The translations under genes were made by a program, and so were the position numbers. This document shows, piece by piece, positions 17,937 through 26,222 of a stretch of DNA of 64,000 bases. Source of the DNA: Pyxidicoccus trucidator. GTDB taxonomy: Bacteria > Myxococcota > Myxococcia > Myxococcales > Myxococcaceae. Below the pieces are notes generated by a model. The model had not been told where the DNA came from. It worked only from the letters and a program-made list of their open reading frames with translations, and did not search any database. The stretch lies in the NCBI RefSeq assembly GCF_010894435.1, contig NZ_JAAIXZ010000024.1, positions 62,001-126,000 of the forward strand, in the 5' to 3' direction. How positions within the stretch are numbered: the stretch's first letter is position 1; the number at the start of each line of letters is the position of its first letter.

Positions 17937-20900
17937 TCAGGCCAGCGTGTTGCGCCGACGGCGCAGCAGGCTGAGGAGCGCCAGGCCGAGCATGCCGACC
18001 GGGGCGCCCGCGCCCGTGGAGGAGCAACCACCGCCGGTGTCAGGCGTGGCCGTGGTCTCCACGGTGACGGAGTGCGAGCCGCCGCGAGCATCCGTCACGG
18101 TCAGCTTGAAGCTGAACGTGGCGCTGTCGTCGTCGAGCTCGGGCACGTCCACGCTCAGCACCGCCTGGTTGGCGCTGCCCAGCGTGACGGACGGGCCACC
18201 CGTCTGCTCCCACTTGTAGGTGATGGCGTCACCATCCGGGTCGCTGGAGGCCGAGCCGTCGAGGGTCATCGACGTCTGGTCGCCAGAGAGGATGATGCGA
18301 GCCTTCGCCACGGGGACGACGTTGTCGGTCTGCGTGACAGTCACCGTCACGGTGGCCGCGTCGCTGGTGAGCGAACCGTCGCTCACCACCAGGCGGAAGG
18401 TCAGCTCCGTGTTCGCCCTCACGTCGGGCGCGGTGAAGGACGGCGTGGCCGTGTCGGCCCCCGCCAGCGTCACCCACGGGCCACCCACCTGCGTCCACTG
18501 GTACGTCAGCGTGCCGCCATCGGCGTCGGCGCTCGCGCTGCCGTTGAGGCTGACGGAGGCCTTGCCCTTGGCGGACACCGCCTCACCCGCGTTGGCCACG
18601 GGCGCCCGGTTGACCTGGCGCACCGTCACCGCCACGTCGTGGCTGGCCGAAAGCTCACCATCGCTCACCGTCACGCGGAAGGTGAACTCGGTGTCGGCGG
18701 TCACCTCGCCCGTGGCGAAGGTGGCCGTCGCGGAGTCAGCGCCCGAGAGCGTGACCTCCGGACCGGACACCTGCGTCCAGGCGTAGGTCAGGGTGTTGCC
18801 GTCCGCATCCGAGGCAACGGCCGCGAGGGTCGCGGTGCTGCGCTCGTCGACCACGACGGCAGAGGCCGTCACGGTCGGAGCGAGGTTCACAGGGTTGATG
18901 GACACCGACACGGTGTCGCTGGTCGTCAGCGCGCCGTCGCTCACCGTGAAGAGGAAGGTGAGCGTCTCACCGGTGGCCGTCTCCGGCGCGGTGAAGAGGG
19001 CCAGCTCGGTGTCCGCGCCGGACAGCCCCACCGGGGTGCCAGACGTCTGCACCCAGGAGTAGGTCAGCGCGTCGCCGTCCGCGTCGCTCGCGGAGCCGCT
19101 CAGACTCACCTGCGTACGCTCATCCGCGGAACCATCCACACCCGCGTTCGCCGTGGGCGCGCGGTTGGCGTTGCGCACGGTCACCGCCACGTCGTGGGTG
19201 GCAATGGCCGTCCCGTCGCTCACCGTCACGCGGAAGTTGAGAACGGAGTCGGTGGTCACTTCCGGAGCGGTGAAGGAGGCCGTCGCCGTGTCGGCGTTCG
19301 ACAGCACCACCGCCTCGCCCGTCAGCTGCGTCCAGGCGTAGGTCAGCGTGTCACCGTCCACATCCGAGGCAGTGGCCGACAGGGTGGCCGTGCTGCGCTC
19401 GTTCACCGTCACCGGCGCGGCCGTCACGGTCGGCGCGTGGTTGCTGGCGTTCACCGACACGTTCACCGTGTCGCTGGTGCTCAGCTGGCCATCGCTCACC
19501 GTCAGGCGGAAGGACAGCGTCTCGTTGCCGGCCGAATCCGGCACCGTGAAGGTGGCCGTGGCGGTGGTGGCACCGGACAGCGCAACCGAGGTACCGGAGA
19601 TCTGCACCCAGGTGTACGTAAGGCTGTCACCATCGTCGTCGCTCGCGGAGCCGCTCAGCGTCACGGGCTGCAGCTCGCTCGCCGCGATGTCCACACCCGC
19701 GTTCGCCGTGGGAGCGCGGTTGATGTTGCGCACGTTCACCGTCACGTCCTGGGTGGCCGTGGCCGTGCCGTCGCTCACCGTCACGCGGAAGGTGAGCACA
19801 GCGTCAGCGGACACCTCGGCCGTGGAGAAGGTGGCCGTCGACGTGTTGGCGCCCGAGAGCGTCACCGCGGCGCCGGACAGCTGCGTCCAGGCGTAGGTCA
19901 GCGTGTCGCCATCCGCATCCGAGCCCGTGGCCGAGAGGGTGGCGGTGCTGCGCTCGTCGACAGCGACGGAAGAAGCCGTCACGGCCGGCGCGCGGTTCAC
20001 GTTGTTGATGTTGATGCTCACCGAGTCGTTGACGCTGATCCTGCCGTCGCTGACCGCGAGGCGGAAGGTGAGCGTCTCACCGGTAACCGTCTCCGGAGCG
20101 GTGAAGGTGGCCGTCGCGGTGTTGTAGTTGCGCAGCGCCACCGCCGTGCCGCTCGTCTGGGTCCACAGGTAGGTCAGCGCCTCGTTGTCCGCGTCGCTGG
20201 CGGAGCCGGAGAGCGTGACGTTGGTGCGCTCGTCGGCGACGCCGTCGAGGCCCGCGTTGACGGTGGGCGCACGGTTCACCTGGGTGATGCGCACGGTCAC
20301 CGTGTCGGTCACCGTCGCGGCGCCGTCGCCCACGGTCAGCCGCAGCACCAGGTTGGTGTCGGCGGTCACCTCGGGAGCGGTGAAGGACGGCGTCAGCGTG
20401 TTGCCATTGGTGAACGTCACCACCGGGCCGGACACGCGCGTCCAGGCGTAGGTAAGCGCCTGGCCATCCGCGTCGAAGGCGTTACCGGTGAGGGACACCG
20501 CCGCACGCTCGTTGACCGTCACGTCCGGACCCGCGGAGATCACCGGAGCGGTGTTCCCGCAAGCGCCGGTGTCCGCGCAGATCTTGATGAACGGCAGGTT
20601 GGTGATGCCGGAGAAGGACAGGTCGTCCAGCACCCAGCCCGTGGCGCCGACGGCGTTGTCGGAACCGATGCGGAAGCGGATCTGCACCGTCTTGCCCGCG
20701 TACGCCGTCCCCAGGTCCAGGGTGGCGGAGTGGAACGTCGGGAAGTCGACCAGGCTGCCGACGATGGCGCGGCGGCCCTGCAGCGGGTTCAGGTTGCCGG
20801 CGTACTCGACCAGCTCGCCCGTATACACGGCATCGCCGATGTCGACCCACGTCTGACCGCCATCCTCGGTGAGCTCGATGACGGCGCCGTCGTAGAAGCC

Positions 20901-23900
20901 GGTGACGTCGAACTCGAAGTCATAGGAGTGACGGAAGTTCACGACGAACGGCGCGGTCGCGCTGACGTTCAGCGCGGGGGAGACGAGGCTGAAGTCGACC
21001 GGGCCGCCCACGTCCTCACCGTAGAAGGCGCGGTTGAGGTCCGTGAACTCGACCACGCCGAACTCGGCGGGGATGAGCTCCGGGTCGAACGGGGTGGTCC
21101 ACGGCAGGTTGGAGGGCGTGGCCTCCACGGTCTCACTGGTGGTGGCCAGGGGGATTTCGTCGTAGTTGCCCCTGAAGGCCAGCACGTCGGACTTGTCGCC
21201 CGGGGTCGCCTGGCGGTCATCCCGGACGGAGAACGCGAAGTCGAGCCGCTGGGCCGTGCTCGCGCCGGTCAGCGACACGGGCAGGGAGACGATGCTCACG
21301 TCGCCAATGCCCATCGCCGGGAACTGCGCGGTGCCGCGGTTGCCCACGGAGACGCCCGGGGTGGTCGACAGGACGGTGACGCTGGCGGTGTCGGCGGGCT
21401 CGGAGCCGTTGTTGAAGACGACGAAGGTCAGCAGGCCCGTCTCGCCGTTGTCGAGGATCTGGTCCTCGTCACCCGCGTGCGCCGAGTCATCCTCGTAGAA
21501 GGCGGCGAGGATCTGCACATCCGAGCCGACGTTGTAGCTCTCCACCACTCCCGCGTGGTCGACCGAGTTGCGGTCCGGAGCCACCGCGCCCACGCCGGCG
21601 CCGCGGCGGGCGAAGGCAGCCCACAGGCGCTGGCCGTCGGCCGGGTCGTTGGCCATGGCCGAAGCGATGACGGCGTCACGCGCCTCCAGGTAGGTGGGCG
21701 ACGACGGCGTCATCTTGTAGCCGTTGACCAGGTAGCTCTTCATCCGGTCCTGCGCCTCCTGGAAGGGATGCGCGCGGAGCAGCGAGACGTAGCACTCCCA
21801 CAGCATGGAGGCCCAGATCTCGCCGGAGTTGTGGACCTGCGAGTTGAGGCCACCCGGAGCGAAGGGGGCGGTCGTCGGCAGCGCCACACCGTCCATGATG
21901 TGGCGGTAGCGCAGCGCGTTCTTGGTGGGGTCCACCGAGTAGGCGCCACGGCGGATGCCGAAGAACGACGAGTCCGGAGAGATTCCGCGCGTCGCGTACT
22001 CGGCCATGGCGTACACGCCATTCCAGTTCGCGTTGGACGGGGTGTTGATGTCCTCGGCGCGCACCGTCATGAGCAGGGCGGTGAAGTCACCCCAGCCCTC
22101 GCCCATGGCGCGTCCCTGGTTGTTGACCAGGCCGGACGCGTTGCCGATGAGGCGGTTGCTGATGTAGTGGCCCCACTCGTGCGCCACGATCTGGTTGTCG
22201 ATCGTGCCGTCGACGTTGATGGTCCCCCCGCGGAACATCCGCGCGTTCATGCCGGCGGGAATCGCGGCGCGCACCCGGTTGCCGTCCGCCTGGGTGAGGC
22301 GCAGCAAGGGGATGGTGATGGGGATGGTGGACGTGCCACCGATGTCGGTGACGAAGCCCGGCGCGTTGTCGGCGATGATGACGCCGATGGCGCCCACCGC
22401 CTGCGCGTTCTCGATCTTCACGTTGAAGGAGCACGTGCCGCGATCGATGAGCGCGATCTTCCCGGCGACGTCGGTCGCGTTGGTGAACGCGGTGCAACCG
22501 TCGGTGGTGGACGGGCCGGCGGCGTCGGACGCGTCCAGGGCGGCGATCACCGCACCCGTGGCGTCGAACGTCTGCGGACCCATGGTGGCCGCGATGCCCA
22601 CCTGGAAGTCACCCGCGGCGCTGTTGGGCGGGTTCACCGTCAGGCGCGCGTTGCGCGGGCCGGTGAAGAGGTACATCTGCATGCGCGGGGACAGACCGTC
22701 CGCCGGCGTGGACATGTTGGCGTTGTTGGTGCCGCTGTAGTCCTGCGCCTGCGCGCGGATGGCGTCGTTGCCCAGGCCGCCGCGACCGAAGTTGTCGGTC
22801 TGCGCGTTGCCCGCGGCCTCGTCGAAGCCCGCGTCGTAGAACCAGTCGTGGAGCCAGTTGTTCATGAAGAACAGGCTCGTGGTGGCCGCGGAGATCTGCT
22901 CGGCGTTCGCGTTCGGCTGGATGTCGAACAGCATCGTCCGGTCGAACACGCCCGGCGCGGTGACGGTGGGACGCAGGTCACCCGCCTGGTAGTTGTCCGG
23001 GGCGACGAGGTCCGCGTACGCGTCCACGTTGTTGCCCGTGGTCACCGTGGCGCCATCCGGGAGCCAGGGGTCATTCTGGCTGTAGGGGGCGCTCTCGAGG
23101 GTGACGAGGGCGGGCGCGACGTACGCCGGGCGGTAGCCGTCCGGGTTGCCCGTGGGGTGCGGCGTGGAGCCGACGGCGCCCGTGGGGCCGTCGTGCGGGA
23201 TGTACGGCGGAGTGGTGTCGGCGAAGACGCGGTAGCTGAACTCCGCGTGCGACGTCAGGTTGTTGCGCATCAGCACGCGGCCGTCGAGCGCGGAGATGAC
23301 GTACCCGTAGAAGTCGGAGTCCGGGCTGTCGGCGCGGCCGGTGTTGAGCTCCACGTAGTACGCGGGTACCAGCGTGGTGGGCAGCGAGTAGAGAACCTGC
23401 TTCGCGCGCGCCGGGATGAGGAGCCCCTCATCCAGGGGGCGGGCGTAGGAGGCCAGCTCGAAGTGCGTGTACTTTCCGGCGTTCTGCGCCTTCACGTTCT
23501 TGAGCAGGCTGCCGTCCAGCTCGTTGCCGGTGAGGTCACGGTACGCAGCGGCGACGGCCGAATTGGCCGACAGCTGGAACCGGGCGCGCGGCGAGGCGGT
23601 GTTGTTGACGTGCTGGGAGATGCCGCCGGAGATGGCCACCAGCTCGTTGTTGCGGTTGAGCAGGAGGTTGAGGTTCTGGCGGAAGACCTCGACGCCGCCC
23701 GACTCCTGGGCCAGCGTGACGACCTTGACGCCCTGACGGTTCTGGCTGACGTTGACCACCCGCGCGCCAGCAGCCTCGAAGGAGCTCACTCCATAGAGAG
23801 CAGCGGCGTCCGCGATCTGCGCCAGAGCGGCCTGCTCGGGCGCCATGCTCGCGAACTGGGAGCGCAGCTTCGTCTGATCCGCGCTCTTCTTGGCCCAGAC

Positions 23901-24098
23901 GAAAGTGGGGGAACCGGTGCGCTCGTCACGATGAGCGGCGCGGGGACCCTTGTAGTCCACAGGCTTGAAGCCAGCGGCAACTCGACCCGCGGGCTTCGCG
24001 TCCTGCAGTGCATCGTAATTCGGCAACGTCCGGGCAACTGCGCTGGTTCCGGACAGCACCAGCGACAGGCCAGACAGCGTGGCGACCAACCTTCTCAC
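17937..24098 (-). CDS. M36 (fungalysin) metalloprotease with nine PKD-like repeats and MYXO-CTERM tail
   Basis: About 2053 aa. Order: signal peptide (VRRLVATLSGLSLVLSG), an M36 propeptide region (~30-280), and a catalytic domain with zinc motif HEWGH (residues 640-644) and third ligand Glu ~667 in GEGWGDF. A PA-type domain is inserted before the active site (DGCTFTNATDVAGKIALI-like region with RGTCSF). A beta-sandwich linker follows (~950-1180), then nine tandem Ig/PKD-like units of ~92 aa (~1181-2013) and a C-terminal MYXO-CTERM signal: CSS, hydrophobic helix, RRRR. Such tails are processed by a myxosortase and direct proteins to the cell surface. I chose GTG 24098, with GGGAG upstream, because it gives a clean signal peptide; in-frame ATGs further up add an unlikely leader. 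Probable role: extracellular protein degradation. Confidence 0.9.
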   Translation of the reverse strand: MRRLVATLSGLSLVLSGTSAVARTLPNYDALQDAKPAGRVAAGFKPVDYKGPRAAHRDERTGSPTFVWAKKSADQTKLRSQFASMAPEQAALAQIADAAALYGVSSFEAAGARVVNVSQNRQGVKVVTLAQESGGVEVFRQNLNLLLNRNNELVAISGGISQHVNNTASPRARFQLSANSAVAAAYRDLTGNELDGSLLKNVKAQNAGKYTHFELASYARPLDEGLLIPARAKQVLYSLPTTLVPAYYVELNTGRADSPDSDFYGYVISALDGRVLMRNNLTSHAEFSYRVFADTTPPYIPHDGPTGAVGSTPHPTGNPDGYRPAYVAPALVTLESAPYSQNDPWLPDGATVTTGNNVDAYADLVAPDNYQAGDLRPTVTAPGVFDRTMLFDIQPNANAEQISAATTSLFFMNNWLHDWFYDAGFDEAAGNAQTDNFGRGGLGNDAIRAQAQDYSGTNNANMSTPADGLSPRMQMYLFTGPRNARLTVNPPNSAAGDFQVGIAATMGPQTFDATGAVIAALDASDAAGPSTTDGCTAFTNATDVAGKIALIDRGTCSFNVKIENAQAVGAIGVIIADNAPGFVTDIGGTSTIPITIPLLRLTQADGNRVRAAIPAGMNARMFRGGTINVDGTIDNQIVAHEWGHYISNRLIGNASGLVNNQGRAMGEGWGDFTALLMTVRAEDINTPSNANWNGVYAMAEYATRGISPDSSFFGIRRGAYSVDPTKNALRYRHIMDGVALPTTAPFAPGGLNSQVHNSGEIWASMLWECYVSLLRAHPFQEAQDRMKSYLVNGYKMTPSSPTYLEARDAVIASAMANDPADGQRLWAAFARRGAGVGAVAPDRNSVDHAGVVESYNVGSDVQILAAFYEDDSAHAGDEDQILDNGETGLLTFVVFNNGSEPADTASVTVLSTTPGVSVGNRGTAQFPAMGIGDVSIVSLPVSLTGASTAQRLDFAFSVRDDRQATPGDKSDVLAFRGNYDEIPLATTSETVEATPSNLPWTTPFDPELIPAEFGVVEFTDLNRAFYGEDVGGPVDFSLVSPALNVSATAPFVVNFRHSYDFEFDVTGFYDGAVIELTEDGGQTWVDIGDAVYTGELVEYAGNLNPLQGRRAIVGSLVDFPTFHSATLDLGTAYAGKTVQIRFRIGSDNAVGATGWVLDDLSFSGITNLPFIKICADTGACGNTAPVISAGPDVTVNERAAVSLTGNAFDADGQALTYAWTRVSGPVVTFTNGNTLTPSFTAPEVTADTNLVLRLTVGDGAATVTDTVTVRITQVNRAPTVNAGLDGVADERTNVTLSGSASDADNEALTYLWTQTSGTAVALRNYNTATATFTAPETVTGETLTFRLAVSDGRISVNDSVSININNVNRAPAVTASSVAVDERSTATLSATGSDADGDTLTYAWTQLSGAAVTLSGANTSTATFSTAEVSADAVLTFRVTVSDGTATATQDVTVNVRNINRAPTANAGVDIAASELQPVTLSGSASDDDGDSLTYTWVQISGTSVALSGATTATATFTVPDSAGNETLSFRLTVSDGQLSTSDTVNVSVNASNHAPTVTAAPVTVNERSTATLSATASDVDGDTLTYAWTQLTGEAVVLSNADTATASFTAPEVTTDSVLNFRVTVSDGTAIATHDVAVTVRNANRAPTANAGVDGSADERTQVSLSGSASDADGDALTYSWVQTSGTPVGLSGADTELALFTAPETATGETLTFLFTVSDGALTTSDTVSVSINPVNLAPTVTASAVVVDERSTATLAAVASDADGNTLTYAWTQVSGPEVTLSGADSATATFATGEVTADTEFTFRVTVSDGELSASHDVAVTVRQVNRAPVANAGEAVSAKGKASVSLNGSASADADGGTLTYQWTQVGGPWVTLAGADTATPSFTAPDVRANTELTFRLVVSDGSLTSDAATVTVTVTQTDNVVPVAKARIILSGDQTSMTLDGSASSDPDGDAITYKWEQTGGPSVTLGSANQAVLSVDVPELDDDSATFSFKLTVTDARGGSHSVTVETTATPDTGGGCSSTGAGAPVGMLGLALLSLLRRRRNTLA
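18055..20560 (-). repeat. Nine tandem PKD-like domain repeats within the M36 gene
   Basis: Nine coding repeats of ~275-290 bases, each starting AP-x-x-x-A and containing a S/GSASDADGD-like turn, a LTYxWTQxSG strand and LTFRxxVSDG near the end. They alternate between two types: one with NAGVD-like starts and LSGSASDADGD turns, one with TASxVxVDERSTATLSA starts. This suggests growth by copying of a two-domain block of ~570 bases. Confidence 0.85.
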
Positions 24099-24127
24099 GT
24101 GGGGGAGCTCCCTGTTTACTGCGGCGG

Positions 24128-24224
24128 GGTGGGAGCCACCTTGCAACCTGGTCGGGTGTCCCGGCACCATCGCCGGAACGCCAGGTTTCCTGTGGGAGGC
24201 CCCCAAGGCGACGGACTGTCGCCT
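24128..24224 (-). promoter_or_regulatory. Structured 5' leader of the M36 gene
   Basis: Three hairpins lie between the presumed promoter and the GTG start. At 24206-24224 there is a perfect 7-bp stem (AGGCGAC / GTCGCCT). At 24146-24186 a 6-bp outer stem (ACCTGG / CCAGGT) encloses a 5-bp inner hairpin (CCGGC / GCCGG). At 24128-24140 there is GGTGG / CCACC. The layout resembles a regulatory leader, but I could not match it to a known riboswitch class. Confidence 0.35.
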
Positions 24225-24340
24225 GTTGAAGAGATTAGTGCCCTTACTGATGTAGGTTGAAAGGCGACACGGTCACATTTTCCCAGCGCAACGCAGAATT
24301 CCGTGGTTACGGCAGGTTATGGCCGAAATCGGGAGGAAAA

Positions 24341-24691
24341 ATGCGGTGGATGCGAAGCGCCGTCGGGCCCGTGTTGGCGGGAGTTGGCCTGCTTCTGCTC
24401 AACGCGGCCTGTCGGGGCACCGCGGAGACGGCGCCCGGGACGGGTGGGCGCAACGGCCACGTGACGGATGGCGGAAGCGCCGCGGCGTTCCAGGACGTGA
24501 GGCGTTGGGATGCGGGGGTGCAAGCGCGCCAGAGGCCACCGCCTGCCCCGGCTCAGTCGCCCGACGGCGGCGCGTGTCCTGGAAGACAGCAGCCCTGCTG
24601 CGATGGGACGTGCGGCACGGAGTTGCAGTGCGCGCAGCTTGCGTGCGACCCCGCACCGCATCGGCTGCCGCCTCCGGCCGAGGAGCGCTGA
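24341..24691 (+). CDS. Small Cys-rich lipoprotein, unknown function
   Basis: 116 aa. ATG 24341 follows GGGAGG. The signal peptide ends in a lipobox LNAAC (Cys at ~24). A Gly/Pro-rich linker follows, then a compact Cys-rich segment (CPGRQQPCCDGTCG and CAQLACDP; seven Cys) that is probably disulfide-bonded outside the cytoplasm. I recognise no family. It is divergent from the M36 protease gene and could share regulation with it. Codon use and the correctly placed signal peptide support a real gene over the overlapping frames. Confidence 0.7.
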   Translation: MRWMRSAVGPVLAGVGLLLLNAACRGTAETAPGTGGRNGHVTDGGSAAAFQDVRRWDAGVQARQRPPPAPAQSPDGGACPGRQQPCCDGTCGTELQCAQLACDPAPHRLPPPAEER

Positions 24692-24701
24692 GCGTCACCC
24701 T

Positions 24702-25649
24702 TCACGGGTGCGCGGGGTGCGCGGACTCCTGAGGCGCCGCCAGCATTGGCCGCAGCGTCGCCTCGAGGTAGTCGCGCACCTTCATGGGGTGGATGCGGGG
24801 GAACTCCGCGTTGGCCGGCTGCAGCAGCCTCCCCTTCCCCGTCAGCTGCATGAGGAAGTGGGGCTGCACGACGCTGTCGCGTGACGCGCGCGAGGCGCCC
24901 TCGGCCCGCGCGAGGTAGCGGCGCAGCTCCTCGACGGAGCCCCGGTGGAAGCGCTGGAGCTGACGGCCCGTGAGCGTCTCGTAGAGGCGTGCGACTTCGT
25001 TCACCGACACCACGTCACCCACCAGCTCCAGCCTCCGGTTCTCCGCGCGGCGGTCCACCACCAGCTCCGCCACCCAGCGGGCCACGTCGCCCATGGCGGT
25101 GACGTCGAAGGGCTCGTCGCCCGTGCCCCAGTACGCCACCTGGCCGCGCTCGAAATCGAACACGTGCGCCACCGGCGACAGCGCGACTTCCATGAAGCCG
25201 CCACACAGGATGAACGTGTACCGCACCCCGCTCCGCTCCACGGCCTCCGCCACGCGGCGGTGCAGGTCCAGCAGCGAGTCCTCGCCGTCCGCGAGCTGGA
25301 AGAAGTCCGGCGAGTAGTTCGAGGGGATGAAGCGCATGACTCCGTGCCGCCGGGCCGCCTCCAGCAGCCGCAGCTGCCCGTCCAGCAGCACTTCCGGGCC
25401 TCCGCGCACCGCGGAGACGACGGCGTCCACGCCCTCCACCGCCGAGTCGAGCGAGCGGACATCCTCCAGCGAGCCCTCGACGAGCGTCACCCCCTGGTCC
25501 GCGAGCCCGACCAGCGACTCGCGCCGCCGGCCCGGGCGCACCAGCACATGAAGGTGGATGCCCGGCCTGGAGAGCAGCGCCGCGGCGAGCCTCCGGCCGA
25601 ACCTGCCCGTGCCGCCCACCAGCAGGACGTGCGTGGCCTCGGTGTCCAT
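24702..25649 (-). CDS. NmrA-like/atypical short-chain dehydrogenase family protein
   Basis: 315 aa. The N-terminal NAD(P)-binding motif is VLLVGGTGRFGRRLAAAL (GxxGxxG). Sequence near residues 85-125 (VVSAVRGGPE, then RFIPSNYSPDF) resembles isoflavone-reductase/NmrA-type atypical SDRs. No Tyr-x-x-x-Lys catalytic pair is evident, as in many NmrA-like redox sensors, so enzyme or regulator cannot be decided. ATG 25649 has GGAGGAG upstream; longer frames are non-coding. It is convergent with the lipoprotein gene (10-base gap). Confidence 0.82.
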   Translation of the reverse strand: MDTEATHVLLVGGTGRFGRRLAAALLSRPGIHLHVLVRPGRRRESLVGLADQGVTLVEGSLEDVRSLDSAVEGVDAVVSAVRGGPEVLLDGQLRLLEAARRHGVMRFIPSNYSPDFFQLADGEDSLLDLHRRVAEAVERSGVRYTFILCGGFMEVALSPVAHVFDFERGQVAYWGTGDEPFDVTAMGDVARWVAELVVDRRAENRRLELVGDVVSVNEVARLYETLTGRQLQRFHRGSVEELRRYLARAEGASRASRDSVVQPHFLMQLTGKGRLLQPANAEFPRIHPMKVRDYLEATLRPMLAAPQESAHPAHP

Positions 25650-25855
25650 GGCGCGCTCCTCCTCTCCGGGGGCACGCGCGGTGGGAAGGCCCGTCCGCGA
25701 AAGTGCCCACACCGGGAAGATGGAGCGTGAGGCCGGTTGTGTCTGCGGGTTTCCACAGGTGCCCCTGGTCCGCACGAGGGACGAGCAGGAGGCCCGGCGA
25801 ACGCTTCCACTCCGCGCGGCCCCGGACACGAGGGCGAGCGAAGTGCTCAAAAGCA

Positions 25856-25891
25856 ATCGGCCCGGTCATCCGAGAGGATGACCGGGCCGAT
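25856..25891 (-). terminator. Strong intrinsic terminator of the tRNA transcript
   Basis: Perfect 16-bp inverted repeat with a 4-base loop, followed on the minus strand by TGCTTTTG. It starts 5 bases after the second tRNA gene in transcription order. Confidence 0.9.
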
Positions 25892-25895
25892 CCGA

Positions 25896-25970
<75 letters not shown>

Positions 25971-26048
25971 TCATGTTGTGTGTCTGTCTTCAAACCGAAG
26001 ACGCCCGACCTTCATTCCAGCCGGGCTTTCGGGTGCTACGGGTACGAA

Positions 26049-26122
<74 letters not shown>

Positions 26123-26140
26123 GCAGAGAGAGGCGAGGCG

Positions 26141-26169
26141 TAAGTACCGTCCCCCGCCTGGAGCGTCAA
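26141..26169 (-). promoter_or_regulatory. Promoter of the fMet tRNA pair
   Basis: On the minus strand, TTGACG (26164-26169), 17-base spacer, TACTTA (26141-26146). It sits about 19 bases upstream of the first tRNA. No second promoter is evident between the tRNAs. Confidence 0.75.
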
Positions 26170-26178
26170 CACCTTTCT

Positions 26179-26210
26179 CGGCGCTGATCACTTTGAGGTG
26201 ATCAGCGCCG
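26179..26210 (-). terminator. Terminator of the S1-domain gene
   Basis: Perfect 13-bp inverted repeat (CGGCGCTGATCAC / GTGATCAGCGCCG) with a 6-base loop, 12 bases after the stop on the minus strand. It separates the S1 gene from the tRNA promoter. Confidence 0.7.
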
Positions 26211-26222
26211 GAGGAAGGAGCG

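Noticed and set aside
18055..20560. CRISPR-like periodic DNA repeats
   Set aside because: The ~285-base period is protein-domain repetition in frame, not short repeats with spacers.
24128..24224. c-di-GMP-I (GEMM) riboswitch
   Set aside because: Some resemblance, but the GNRA loop/receptor and conserved core could not be placed.
17589..24260. Very long plus-strand ORF (2223 aa) over the M36 gene
   Set aside because: Antisense shadow of the repeat-rich protease; its own repeats only mirror the PKD repeats.
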